11,738 bases of DNA, from the NCBI GenBank assembly GCA_021798375.1, contig JAJZHU010000042.1, positions 1-11,738 of the forward strand, in the 5' to 3' direction. Of the stretch, positions 1 to 6,560 are shown one piece after another (within the stretch, counting starts at the first letter, position 1; every line of letters begins with the position of its first letter). Source of the DNA: Pseudomonadota bacterium (GTDB lineage: Bacteria; Pseudomonadota; Alphaproteobacteria; Acetobacterales; Acetobacteraceae). Under the pieces are notes generated by a model. The model worked only from the letters and a program-made list of their open reading frames with translations, searched no databases and was not told where the DNA came from. The position numbers and the translations under genes were made by a program.

Positions 1-2
1 AC

Positions 3-698
3 GCCGAAGTGATGGTGGCCGGTGGCGCCGAAGCCACCGTATGCCCGATCGGCATCGCCGGTTTCTGCGCCGCGCGCGCCCTTTCCACCAATTTTAACGA
101 CTCGCCCCAGCACGCCTCGCGCCCGTGGGACAAAAGTCGCGATGGCTTTGTGATGGGCGAAGGCGCCGGAATTCTGGTGCTGGAAGAATATGAACACGCC
201 AAGAAGCGCGGCGCCAAGGTTTACGGCGAAGTGGTCGGGTATGGCATGTCGGGCGACGCCTATCACATCACCGCCCCGTCCGAGGGTCACGACGGTGCCT
301 TCCGCGCCATGAAAGCGGCGTTGCGCAACAGCCCCGGCATCACCGTGGAAGACATCGGCTATGTCAACGCGCATGGCACTTCGACCATGGCCGACGATCT
401 GGAACTGTCGGCGGTCGAACGCCTGTTCGGCGACTCGGCGCGAAATTTGGCGATGTCCTCCACCAAATCCTCCATCGGCCATCTGCTTGGTGCGGCCGGC
501 GCGGTCGAGGCGATTTTCTCGCTGCTCGCGCTGCGCGATCAGGTTGCCCCGCCCACGCTCAATCTGCACGAACCCAGCACCCAAAGCGTGATCGACCGCG
601 TGGCGCTGGAATCCCAACCGCGTCCTATCAAGGTCGCGCTGTCGAACAGCTTCGGCTTTGGCGGCACCAACGCTTCGATCATGTTCCGGGGCGTCTAA
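3..698 (+). CDS. fabF: Beta-ketoacyl-ACP synthase II, C-terminal part (5' end outside window)
   Basis: Condensing enzyme of type II fatty-acid synthesis: it extends acyl-ACP with malonyl-ACP, with loss of CO2, in the cytoplasm. The frame is open from base 3, so the gene starts upstream; about 231 C-terminal residues of a roughly 415-residue family are present. Visible thiolase-fold signatures are NAHGTST (first catalytic His), KSSIGHLLGAAGA (Lys plus second catalytic His) and NSFGFGGTNAS near the end (the glycine-rich loop with the gating Phe). The nucleophilic Cys lies in the missing part. The GVMGEGAG-like segment (here FVMGEGAGILVLEE) is typical of FabF rather than FabB. The gene ends in TAA, and mltG begins at the very next base in the same frame, so the two are almost certainly cotranscribed. 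Confidence is high; the only doubt is which FabF paralogue this is. Confidence 0.95.
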   Translation, partial: AEVMVAGGAEATVCPIGIAGFCAARALSTNFNDSPQHASRPWDKSRDGFVMGEGAGILVLEEYEHAKKRGAKVYGEVVGYGMSGDAYHITAPSEGHDGAFRAMKAALRNSPGITVEDIGYVNAHGTSTMADDLELSAVERLFGDSARNLAMSSTKSSIGHLLGAAGAVEAIFSLLALRDQVAPPTLNLHEPSTQSVIDRVALESQPRPIKVALSNSFGFGGTNASIMFRGV

Positions 699-1655
699 TT
701 GCGCCGGCTATTCACGGCGGGGTTGCTGCTAACCCTGCTGGCCGGCGGCGTGGGGCTGACGTGGCTGCGCCGCGCCGCCAATGCCCCCGGCCCTCTGCCC
801 ACGCCAAGCGACCTGGTGATCCCGCGCGAGGGAGTTGCCCCCCTTTCCCGCGATTTGGCCGCTCTGCATTTGGTGAAAGATCCATTGGTGTTCCGGATGG
901 CGGCGCTGCTGTCGCACGGCGACGGAAATTTGCATGCGGCGGAGTTTTCCTTTCCCGCCCAGGCGTCGGTGGCCCAGGTGCTGCAAATTCTGCGCACGGC
1001 CAAGCCGGTGTTGCACAAGCTCACCATCCCCGAGGGGCTGACCGCGCAACAAATCGCGATTCTGCTGACCAACGCCAACGCCGCCAGCGGCCCGGTGCCG
1101 CCGCTGACCGAGGGCGAGTTGTTTCCCGACACCTATAAATTCGAACGTGGCGTATCGCGCGCTGCATTGGTCCGCATGGCCAAGGCGCAGATGGACAAGG
1201 TGCTGCAAGAAGAATGGCAAGACCGCGTCGCCGGGCTGCCGCTTGCCACCCCCGAGCAGGCGTTGATCCTAGCCAGCATCGTCGAGCACGAAACCGCCCT
1301 GCCGGACGAACGCCCACACGTCGCGGCCGTGTTCGAGAACCGTCTGCGCGCCGGCATGAAACTGGAATCCGACCCCACCGTGATTTACGGCGCCAGCAAC
1401 GGCCTGGGTGAGTTGGATCATCCCATCACCCGCGCTGAACTGGACGCGGCCACGCCCTATAACACCTATGTGATCACCGGCCTGCCACCCACCCCCATCG
1501 CCAGTCCCGGCCGCGCCGCCATCCACGCCGTGCTGCATCCCTTGGCCAGCGAGGATCTGTATTTCGTCGCCAACGGAACCGGGGGAAGCAGCTTCGCGCC
1601 GACGCTGTCGGAGCACAAACAGAATGTGGAGAAATGGCGGAAGCTGGGACACTGA
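699..1655 (+). CDS. mltG: Endolytic murein transglycosylase MltG (YceG-like)
   Basis: Inner-membrane lytic transglycosylase that cleaves nascent glycan strands and is thought to set their length. The 318-residue protein has one N-terminal membrane segment (about residues 4-22), a periplasmic LysM-like part with the motif IPEGLTAQQIA (110-120), and the catalytic core. Core signatures are LFPDTYKF (141-148), LASIVEHET (191-199), with Glu196 matching the family catalytic Glu, SDPTVIYG, TPYNTYVITGLPPTPIASPG, and a C-terminal YFVANGTGG followed by a His-containing TLSEHK. Length is close to the E. coli protein (340). The start is a TTG directly after the fabF stop: it is the only start that keeps the membrane anchor, and GGGG at 688-691 is a weak ribosome site 7 nt upstream. 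Translation is probably coupled to fabF. No convincing terminator follows. Confidence 0.93.
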   Translation: MRRLFTAGLLLTLLAGGVGLTWLRRAANAPGPLPTPSDLVIPREGVAPLSRDLAALHLVKDPLVFRMAALLSHGDGNLHAAEFSFPAQASVAQVLQILRTAKPVLHKLTIPEGLTAQQIAILLTNANAASGPVPPLTEGELFPDTYKFERGVSRAALVRMAKAQMDKVLQEEWQDRVAGLPLATPEQALILASIVEHETALPDERPHVAAVFENRLRAGMKLESDPTVIYGASNGLGELDHPITRAELDAATPYNTYVITGLPPTPIASPGRAAIHAVLHPLASEDLYFVANGTGGSSFAPTLSEHKQNVEKWRKLGH

Positions 1656-1666
1656 GTCATTCCCAC

Positions 1667-1713
1667 GTATATCCCTTTGACATACCCCAATCGGCGGGAT
1701 ATACCTACAGTAT
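1667..1713 (+). promoter_or_regulatory. Inverted-repeat operator over the vapBC promoter
   Basis: GTATATCCC (1667-1675) and GGGATATAC (1696-1704) form a perfect 9-bp inverted repeat with a 20-bp centre. The left arm abuts the -35 box and the right arm covers the -10 box. GTAT/ATAC half-sites also recur at 1667-1670, 1682-1685, 1701-1704 and 1710-1713, giving two further shorter dyads. AbrB-fold VapB antitoxins bind as dimers to such repeats and repress their own operon, usually more strongly with VapC bound. The repeat is observed; its use as the VapB/VapBC operator is inferred from position. Confidence 0.6.
1677..1705 (+). promoter_or_regulatory. Sigma70-type promoter of vapBC
   Basis: A perfect TTGACA (1677-1682) is separated by exactly 17 bp from TATACC (1700-1705). 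The predicted start is near 1712, giving a 5' leader of about 20 nt, and GGGGA at 1719-1723 can serve as the ribosome site 8 nt before the vapB ATG at 1732. The elements are seen directly; promoter activity is inferred. Confidence 0.62.
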
Positions 1714-1731
1714 GCACCGGGGATTCAATCC

Positions 1732-1953
1732 ATGACCACCACCACCATCTTTCAAACCAATCGTTCACAGGCGGTGCGCCTCCCCAAAGACGTGGCGTTT
1801 CCTGCGGGCGTGCGCGAAGTCACCATTCTGCGCGATGGTCCGCGTCGGGTTATTGTTCCATCGAATGCGGTTTGGGATGATTTTTTCGCGGCTCCTGGGG
1901 TCGATCTGGGCGAGCGTGAACAACCGGCGGCGCAAATTCGCGAGTCATTTTAA
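1732..1953 (+). CDS. vapB: VapB antitoxin (AbrB/SpoVT DNA-binding fold)
   Basis: Small antitoxin of a type II toxin-antitoxin pair: its N-terminal half binds operator DNA, and its C-terminal tail wraps the VapC toxin and blocks its active site. The 73 residues match the enteric VapB/MvpA pattern from memory: IFQTNRSQAVRLPKDVAFP (residues 6-24) is the AbrB-type beta-hairpin and swapped strand, VWDDFF (47-52) starts the toxin-binding region, and the end EREQPAAQIRESF closely follows the enteric tail. The ATG at 1732 fits the predicted promoter and a GGGGA ribosome site. The stop is one base before the vapC start, so the pair is one operon with coupled translation. The promoter carries inverted repeats suited to autoregulation. 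Confidence 0.92.
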   Translation: MTTTTIFQTNRSQAVRLPKDVAFPAGVREVTILRDGPRRVIVPSNAVWDDFFAAPGVDLGEREQPAAQIRESF

Positions 1954-1954
1954 C

Positions 1955-2365
1955 ATGCTGCGCTACATGCTCGACACCAATCTATGCGTCCGGGTGCTGC
2001 GCGACCGGCCGCAACAGCTGCGAGAACGCTTCAACGCCGAGGTGCCCGGCCTGTGCATCTCGACGATTGTTTTGACGGAACTTCTCCATGGCGCGGCCAA
2101 ATCGGCGCGGCCGATCGACAACCGCCAGGAAGTCGAACGATTTGCCGCCCGGCTCGCCGTGCTCGATTTCGATGCCGACGCCGCGGCCCATGCCGGCGAT
2201 ATCAGAGCTACATTGGAACGCGCCGGTTGCCCGATCGGTGGCTATGATGTGCTGATCGCCGGCCACGCGCGCAGTCGCGGATTGATCGTGGTGACTGGGA
2301 ATTTGGGTGAGTTCACCCGGGTGGCTGGTCTGCGGTGTGAAGATTGGCTGGCGAACCACCAATAA
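1955..2365 (+). CDS. vapC: VapC toxin, PIN-domain ribonuclease
   Basis: Mg2+-dependent endoribonuclease toxin, neutralised by VapB. At 136 residues it is full length. The PIN acidic residues are in place: Asp7 in MLDTN, Glu42 in VLTELLHGA and Asp98 in GGYDVLIAGHA, with Asn116 at the fourth, variable position (VTGNLGEF). The end, RVAGLRCEDW, is typical. Overall it resembles enteric VapC/MvpT, which is known to cut initiator tRNA-fMet in the anticodon loop; that the same target applies here is inference. The start at 1955 is chosen over the upstream in-frame ATG at 1835 because MLRYMLDTN is the usual family N-terminus and the upstream part overlaps vapB with no family match. One base separates it from the vapB stop. 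The last codons lie against the terminator hairpin of the convergent tRNA gene. Confidence 0.94.
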   Translation: MLRYMLDTNLCVRVLRDRPQQLRERFNAEVPGLCISTIVLTELLHGAAKSARPIDNRQEVERFAARLAVLDFDADAAAHAGDIRATLERAGCPIGGYDVLIAGHARSRGLIVVTGNLGEFTRVAGLRCEDWLANHQ

Positions 2366-2400
2366 AAACGCGCCGGAGCGATCTAAATCACGCGGCGCGT
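2361..2400 (-). terminator. Rho-independent terminator after tRNA-Phe, possibly bidirectional
   Basis: ACGCGCCG (2368-2375) pairs perfectly with CGGCGCGT (2393-2400) around a 17-nt loop. Read on the minus strand, the stem is followed by TTTTTATT (2368-2361), a classic U-tract, about 35 nt after the tRNA 3' end. On the plus strand the stem is followed only by CTTATT, so it could end vapBC transcription weakly. The U-tract overlaps the vapC stop codon. Confidence 0.7.
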
Positions 2401-2435
2401 CTTATTCACACCAACAATCTCCCAGCGAGGAGAAG

Positions 2436-2511
2436 TGGTGCCCAGGGACGGAATCGAACCATCGACACTGCGATTTTCAGTCGCATGCTCTACCAACTGA
2501 GCTACCTGGGC
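2436..2511 (-). tRNA. tRNA-Phe (anticodon GAA)
   Basis: A 76-nt cloverleaf including an encoded CCA end (2438-2436) and an A discriminator. The acceptor stem pairs GCCCAGG (2511-2505) with CCTGGGC (2446-2440). The D arm has GCTCAGTTGGTAGAGC, the T arm has GGTTCGATTCC, and the anticodon loop is CTGAAAA in a five-pair stem TGCGA/TCGCA, with anticodon GAA at 2478-2476. It lies on the same strand as, and downstream of, yacG, so read-through from that operon could add to its own promoter. Confidence 0.97.
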
Positions 2512-2533
2512 ACGGTATTGGCCGGAGGCGCAG

Positions 2534-2562
2534 CTATTACTTCACCCATGCCCGTCGATCAA
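2534..2562 (-). promoter_or_regulatory. Promoter of tRNA-Phe
   Basis: On the minus strand TTGATC (2562-2557) and TAATAG (2539-2534) are spaced by exactly 17 bp. The predicted start lies about 16 nt before the mature tRNA. The stretch just after the -10 box, CTGCGCC, is GC-rich as in promoters of stable RNAs under stringent control; that regulation is inferred. The rest of the 2512-2579 gap shows nothing else. Confidence 0.58.
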
Positions 2563-2579
2563 CCCGCTTTTTTGCAATT

Positions 2580-2780
2580 TTATTCTTCCGGCTCAATTTC
2601 TTGCGACTCAACGGGTTCGCCCGGAGTTCTGTAGGATTCGTTGAACCAGCGCCCCAAATCCACGTCGGCACAGCGACGCGAGCAAAACGGCTTGAATGCC
2701 GGCTGGCTCGGCTTGCGGCAAATCGGGCATTTCGACGCCGACGCGGGCGATGCCGGAGTAAGCGGAATTGGATCGGCCAT
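2580..2780 (-). CDS. yacG: DNA gyrase inhibitor YacG (zinc-finger protein)
   Basis: Small zinc protein; in E. coli, YacG binds GyrB and inhibits gyrase. In this 66-residue protein the four zinc ligands are Cys18, Cys21, Cys33 and Cys37 (CPIC then PFCSRRC), followed by the family hallmark DVDLGRWFNESY and an acidic tail. The spacing between the Cys pairs is 11 residues, shorter than the 15 of the E. coli protein as I recall it. Two tandem ATGs (2783 and 2780) follow an AGGAGG (2790-2785). The second is chosen because the first leaves only one base between the ribosome site and the start. The first ATG overlaps the TGA of the preceding RNase gene, so translation is coupled either way. It is the last protein gene of the infA operon. 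Confidence 0.93.
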   Translation of the reverse strand: MADPIPLTPASPASASKCPICRKPSQPAFKPFCSRRCADVDLGRWFNESYRTPGEPVESQEIEPEE

Positions 2781-3865
2781 CATGCCTCCTCGATCAGATA
2801 AAATGGCGCGGACAGGCCAGGATCGGCCTGCAATTGCACGCCATAGACGGCCCCATGCGCAAATGCCGCCAACGCCACCGGATCGCGCTCCAGCGCCTCG
2901 ATGATCGCAGGCAACGCCCGCAGCCGCCAGGGACGCTGCGGCAGGCGTGCGGCCTCGCACAGGGCGCGCAGCCCGGTCGCGTGCGGGCCTTGGGACAATT
3001 CATGCAAGGGCGGATGACGGCGCGTGCGCACGATCTCGGCCAGCCCCATCGGCGTAAACCCGGCCAGACGCGGCGCGCGCGGGTCGCTCGCCAGCAGCGC
3101 CGTCAGTTCCGGCCCCAGACTCGCGCGTTTCCTGGCCGGCAGCCCGGCGAAATCGACCAGAATCGTGCCGGCCAGATCGCGCAGACGGATTTGGCGCACA
3201 AGTTCCGGCAACAATGCCCGATTGGCGGCAAAATGCGCGTTCGCCCGCGCCTCGCGCCCGCCGCCCAGGCCACTGTCGAGGTCGATCGCCACCAAGGCGC
3301 GGGTGGGCTCGATATGGATCATGGCGCCGCCGGAAAGCTTCACACTGGATTCGAACAAGGCCGCCACCTCGCTTTCCAGCGCATCGTCGAACGCCTGCGG
3401 CACCAAACGCAGCCGCCCCCCCCATTCGGAACGCAACCGGGCCAGCGTCGCCGCATCATCGATCAAAATCGGCGCATCGGGATAAAATGCGGCGAGTTCG
3501 CGCAAAGCGCCAGGCCCGCGCGCCAGTAAAACCGGAGCATCACCCTCGGTCTGCTCCAACCCGCGCGCCGAAAGCCGCACGCCCTTGCCTGCCTGGGCCG
3601 CGCGGGTAACGCGCACGGTAACCGCACCGCCCTCGGAGAGCCCCTTGCCACCCTCGCTATCGGGCAGAAAGCCATCGCCATCGGCAAGACGCACGAAACA
3701 CCCCGCCAGACTGGGCGCCACCGCCGCCACACGGCCGCGATGCAGGTCTTCCACCCCGTCAGGGCGGCCAGGACGCCACAGCGCGAAATCGAGCAGCGTC
3801 TCGCCCGCCACCGCCGCCACCCGGATTTCCCCCGGCGAAACCGCGGCGCGAATTTGCACATTCAC
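2780..3865 (-). CDS. Ribonuclease E/G family protein, short form
   Basis: Probable single-strand-specific endoribonuclease for rRNA or mRNA processing, related to RNase G/E. It has 361 residues, against about 490 for RNase G. A degenerate S1-like RNA-binding part (about 38-100, with RGRVAAV and GCFVRLADGDGFLPD) precedes the catalytic core. The two metal-binding Asp are visible: Asp195 in VAIDLDSG and Asp238 in ILVDFAGL, 43 residues apart, the same spacing as Asp303/Asp346 of E. coli RNase E. The helix IRLRDLAGTILVDF between them is characteristic. The Zn-link CPxC motif that joins RNase E subunits is absent, so assembly must differ. The start is GTG at 3865, overlapping the maf stop as GTGA; the stop overlaps the first yacG ATG. 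Family assignment is confident, substrate is not. Confidence 0.82.
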   Translation of the reverse strand: MNVQIRAAVSPGEIRVAAVAGETLLDFALWRPGRPDGVEDLHRGRVAAVAPSLAGCFVRLADGDGFLPDSEGGKGLSEGGAVTVRVTRAAQAGKGVRLSARGLEQTEGDAPVLLARGPGALRELAAFYPDAPILIDDAATLARLRSEWGGRLRLVPQAFDDALESEVAALFESSVKLSGGAMIHIEPTRALVAIDLDSGLGGGREARANAHFAANRALLPELVRQIRLRDLAGTILVDFAGLPARKRASLGPELTALLASDPRAPRLAGFTPMGLAEIVRTRRHPPLHELSQGPHATGLRALCEAARLPQRPWRLRALPAIIEALERDPVALAAFAHGAVYGVQLQADPGLSAPFYLIEEA

Positions 3866-4437
3866 GGCAGCTTGTATCCCAAACCGCGCAACAACTGCGC
3901 CGTTTCAAACAAAGGCAGCCCCACCACACCGCTGTACGACCCGGATATCGAACGCACAAAGGCCGCGGCCCGGCCCTGAATGGCATAACCGCCCGCCTTG
4001 CCGTGCCATTCGCCGCCGGCCAGATAGGCATCGATGCGGGCTTGTTCCAGACGGGCGAAAATCACGTCGCTGTCCACCACCCGCTCGGCCGTGCGCCCAT
4101 CGGGAGCCTGCACCACCACGCAAGTGATCACATGATGCCGCCGCCCGGACAACAAAGCCAGACACTTGCGCGCCGAGGTCTCGTCTTCGGCCTTGCCCAG
4201 GATCCGCCGCCCCACCGCCACCACCGTATCGGCGGCCAGCACAAAACTCCCTGGTGTGGCGCACGCCGCCGCCTTGGCCCGGGCGATGCGCTGGGCATAA
4301 AGACGCGGCAATTCATCACGCGCGGGGGTTTCATCGATGGCGGGAGCGGTGACCGCCGTTGGCACCACACCGATTTGGGCCAAAAGCTCCAACCGGCGCG
4401 GGCTGGCGGAGGCAAGAAGCAAGCCTGCCCCGCTCAT
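3862..4437 (-). CDS. maf: Maf-family nucleoside triphosphate pyrophosphatase
   Basis: Cytoplasmic house-cleaning enzyme that hydrolyses non-canonical or surplus nucleoside triphosphates to monophosphates and pyrophosphate. Signatures in the 191 residues are LLASASPRRLELL (6-18), IDETP, RIARAKA, FVLAADTVVAVG with the base-catalytic Asp, ALLSGRRHHVITCV, and HGKAGGYAIQG near the C-terminus. The GKAGGYAIQG and VVGLPL versions favour the YhdE-like (dTTP/UTP) branch over the YceF branch. The ATG at 4437 is chosen because the in-frame extension to 4686 is simply infA read in another frame. It lies 14 nt after the infA stop and overlaps the next gene by 4 nt (GTGA). There is no clear ribosome site, so it may rely on coupling to infA. 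Confidence 0.94.
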   Translation of the reverse strand: MSGAGLLLASASPRRLELLAQIGVVPTAVTAPAIDETPARDELPRLYAQRIARAKAAACATPGSFVLAADTVVAVGRRILGKAEDETSARKCLALLSGRRHHVITCVVVQAPDGRTAERVVDSDVIFARLEQARIDAYLAGGEWHGKAGGYAIQGRAAAFVRSISGSYSGVVGLPLFETAQLLRGLGYKLP

Positions 4438-4451
4438 GGTAGCAAAACCAA

Positions 4452-4673
4452 TTACTTGAAGCGGAAAGTGATACGGCCCTTGGACAGGTCGTAGGGGGTC
4501 ATTTCCACATTCACGCGGTCGCCCGCCAAAACGCGAATGCGATTCTTGCGCATTTTGCCGCTGGTGTGGGCGAGGATCACGTGGTCGTTGTTGTCGAGCT
4601 TCACGCGAAACATGGCATTGGGCAAAAGCTCCGTTACCATTCCGCTGAATTCGATCATGTCTTCTTTCGACAT
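4452..4673 (-). CDS. infA: Translation initiation factor IF-1
   Basis: Essential single-domain OB-fold factor that occupies the 30S A site during initiation. The 73 residues are almost textbook: LPNAMFRVKLDNNDHVILAH, then SGKMRKNRIRVLAGDRV, and PYDLSKGRITFRFK at the end. The ATG at 4673 has a good ribosome site GAAGGA (4684-4679) with a 5-nt spacer. It heads the minus-strand operon infA–maf–RNase E/G–yacG, an order well known in Alphaproteobacteria. Confidence 0.98.
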   Translation of the reverse strand: MSKEDMIEFSGMVTELLPNAMFRVKLDNNDHVILAHTSGKMRKNRIRVLAGDRVNVEMTPYDLSKGRITFRFK

Positions 4674-4734
4674 ACAGTTCCTTCAAATCAGGCTTTGATC
4701 AGACGTTGAAAACGCATTGTTGCGTATGGGGCGG

Positions 4735-4762
4735 AACATGGCCACACACGCCGAAAAGTCAA
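4735..4762 (-). promoter_or_regulatory. Candidate promoter of the infA operon
   Basis: On the minus strand TTGACT (4762-4757) stands 16 bp before CATGTT (4740-4735). The -35 is strong and the -10 weak (3 of 6 matches). The predicted leader before infA is about 55 nt. No better pair was found in the 4674-4818 gap. Confidence 0.35.
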
Positions 4763-4770
4763 GCGATTCC

Positions 4771-4793
4771 GTGAAATAACGCCAATATTTCAC
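4771..4793. repeat. 8-bp inverted repeat upstream of infA promoter
   Basis: GTGAAATA (4771-4778) and TATTTCAC (4786-4793) are perfect inverted repeats around 7 bp. The element lies 8 bp upstream of the candidate infA -35 box and 25 bp past the stop of the cyclic-di-GMP gene. It has an AT-rich stem and no T-run, so a protein-binding operator is more likely than a terminator. Confidence 0.5.
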
Positions 4794-4818
4794 ACCAGCC
4801 GTATCGCCCGCACCGCGT

Positions 4819-6540
4819 TCAATCGGGTATCTCCACCGGCCGGCCGAACAGGAAACCCTGAAATTCATCGACCCCCGCCACCAGCAACAGATCGCGCTGA
4901 TGGGTGGTTTCCACGCCCTCGGCGCAGATAACCATGCCCAAAGACCGTCCAAGCTGGATGATCGCCCGCCCTACGGCCAAGGAGCGCGGGTCTTCACAGA
5001 TACTGGCGACAAAGCTGCGATCGAGTTTGATGGTGTCGAACGGAAAACGCGCCAGATAGGCCAGGGAACTATAGACCGTGCCGAAATCATCCAGCCCCAA
5101 ACCGACCCCCAGCGCCTTCAATCGCTCCATCGTCCGCAACACCGGATCGGCGTCGGTCATCAAGACTTTTTCGGTCACTTCCAACTGCAACCTCGCCGGG
5201 GCAAGCCCGCTGTCGGCCAACGCATCGCTGACCATGCGCACCAGATGACCGCGCCGGAACCACCGCGGCGAGATATTCACCGCGATGCCGATCGACTCGG
5301 GCCAGGTCACCGCCTGCCGGCAGGCTTCGCGCAGCACAAAGCGATCCAACAGCGCCACCGTGCCGCTGCTTTCCGCCCCCGGCACAAAACGATCCGGCAG
5401 CATCAGACCATGGCCGGGACGGACCCAACGCAACAAAGCCTCGCGCATTTCCGTCACCCAGGTTTGGGCGTTCACGCGTTTTTGCCAATAGACCCGCAAT
5501 TCATCGCGCGCCAAAGCGCGGCGCAAATGCGGATCAAGATCGGTCCGCTGCACGAACGGCGCATCCAGACGTACCTCGTAACGCTGCAGGCGGCGGCTTC
5601 CAGAGGCATTTTTGGCGCGGTACAAAGCGGCCTCGGCGCATCGCACCAACGTCCGCCAATCGGCGCTGTCTTCCGGGCACAACGCCAACCCCAAGGAAAC
5701 CGAAAGACTTAGCGTGGCGGTTTGCAATAAAAACGGCTCCCGCGCGCGGCGGATAATGGCGCGCCCCATCGTTGTGGCGATGCCGGCGGCCCCGGCGCCT
5801 TCCACGATCAGCGCAAATTCGTCGCCGCCCAGCCGCGCCACCCACGCAGCGGCCCCCGCCACCTGGCGAATACGATGGGCCACTTGCCGCAATAATTCAT
5901 CGCCGGCGGCATGGCCGTGCAGATCATTGACCTGTTTGAAACCGTCGATATCGACATATAAAATGGCGCATTGGTTGTCTGGCCGGACCAAGATCCGTTG
6001 CAGCCGCTGGTTGAACATAGTGCGATTGCTCAGGCCCGTCAGCGAATCGCGCCTCGTCTCCACCCGCTGTTCATGCAACAACCCGATCAAATCCACCATG
6101 CCGCTGGCAATCTCGGCGGCATCTTCGACCGCGGTCACGATCTCCGGCGTCGCCAACAGCGGTTCGTGATCGGCCACCAGCAACAAACCACACGCCGACC
6201 CGGCCGGATTTTGAAACGGTGCGGCCACGCAAAACTGACCCAAACCCGGCACCGCGTTGCCTGACGGCGTCCCGTCCGCATCTTCGGCCAATGTATCGCG
6301 ATCAAACACGCAAGTACGGCCCAGCGCCAATATACGAAACACAAACGACCAATCGACGTCGTGATCCGGCGGCAACCCCATCGACGCCTGCACCCACACG
6401 CCACGATCGTCCGACAAAATCACCGCCGCAACAGAAGCACCCGCCGCGCGCATGACCATGCGCAACAACGCATCGAACCCCGGACCACCATAAGATTCCG
6501 GCCCCGCAATCAATGTCTTCTCCGACGCCGGTTCGGTCAT
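4819..6540 (-). CDS. GAF-GGDEF-EAL cyclic-di-GMP synthase/phosphodiesterase
   Basis: Predicted cytosolic bifunctional enzyme of cyclic-di-GMP signalling, 573 residues with no membrane segment. A GAF-like sensor covers about 20-155 and a GGDEF domain about 160-325: DSLTGLSNR, then VDIDGFKQVND, then the active-site GGDEF at 238-242. The upstream inhibitory site RxxD is replaced by GAAA, so product inhibition at that site is unlikely. An EAL domain covers about 335-573 with its metal and catalytic set visible: EALLRW (Glu367), Asn422 in VNISP, Glu454 in LEVTE, Asp484-Asp485, Lys505 in IKLDRSF, EGVET (541-545) and Gln561 in FQGFLF. Both activities look intact, so the GAF domain may decide which one dominates. 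The ATG at 6540 is the start that includes the full sensor; its ribosome site is poor. Transcription is probably independent of its neighbours. Confidence 0.95.
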   Translation of the reverse strand: MTEPASEKTLIAGPESYGGPGFDALLRMVMRAAGASVAAVILSDDRGVWVQASMGLPPDHDVDWSFVFRILALGRTCVFDRDTLAEDADGTPSGNAVPGLGQFCVAAPFQNPAGSACGLLLVADHEPLLATPEIVTAVEDAAEIASGMVDLIGLLHEQRVETRRDSLTGLSNRTMFNQRLQRILVRPDNQCAILYVDIDGFKQVNDLHGHAAGDELLRQVAHRIRQVAGAAAWVARLGGDEFALIVEGAGAAGIATTMGRAIIRRAREPFLLQTATLSLSVSLGLALCPEDSADWRTLVRCAEAALYRAKNASGSRRLQRYEVRLDAPFVQRTDLDPHLRRALARDELRVYWQKRVNAQTWVTEMREALLRWVRPGHGLMLPDRFVPGAESSGTVALLDRFVLREACRQAVTWPESIGIAVNISPRWFRRGHLVRMVSDALADSGLAPARLQLEVTEKVLMTDADPVLRTMERLKALGVGLGLDDFGTVYSSLAYLARFPFDTIKLDRSFVASICEDPRSLAVGRAIIQLGRSLGMVICAEGVETTHQRDLLLVAGVDEFQGFLFGRPVEIPD

Positions 6541-6560
6541 GCAACACCATGTTGGCGAAT

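Noticed and set aside
1645..1665. Hairpin TGGGA/TCCCA at the end of mltG as a terminator
   Set aside because: Only five pairs with an 11-nt loop and no T-run; it overlaps the stop codon by chance.
1835..1954. Longer vapC starting at 1835
   Set aside because: The extra 40 residues overlap vapB and have no counterpart in VapC proteins; ATG 1955 gives the family N-terminus.
2436..2511. Attachment site or genomic island border at tRNA-Phe
   Set aside because: No second copy of the tRNA 3' end, no integrase and no clear composition change nearby were found within the window.
4438..4686. Longer Maf starting at 4686
   Set aside because: The extension is infA read out of frame; Maf signatures begin right after Met at 4437.
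4771..4793. Rho-independent terminator for the GGDEF-EAL gene
   Set aside because: The stem is AT-rich and the following minus-strand bases (GGAATCG) lack a T-run.
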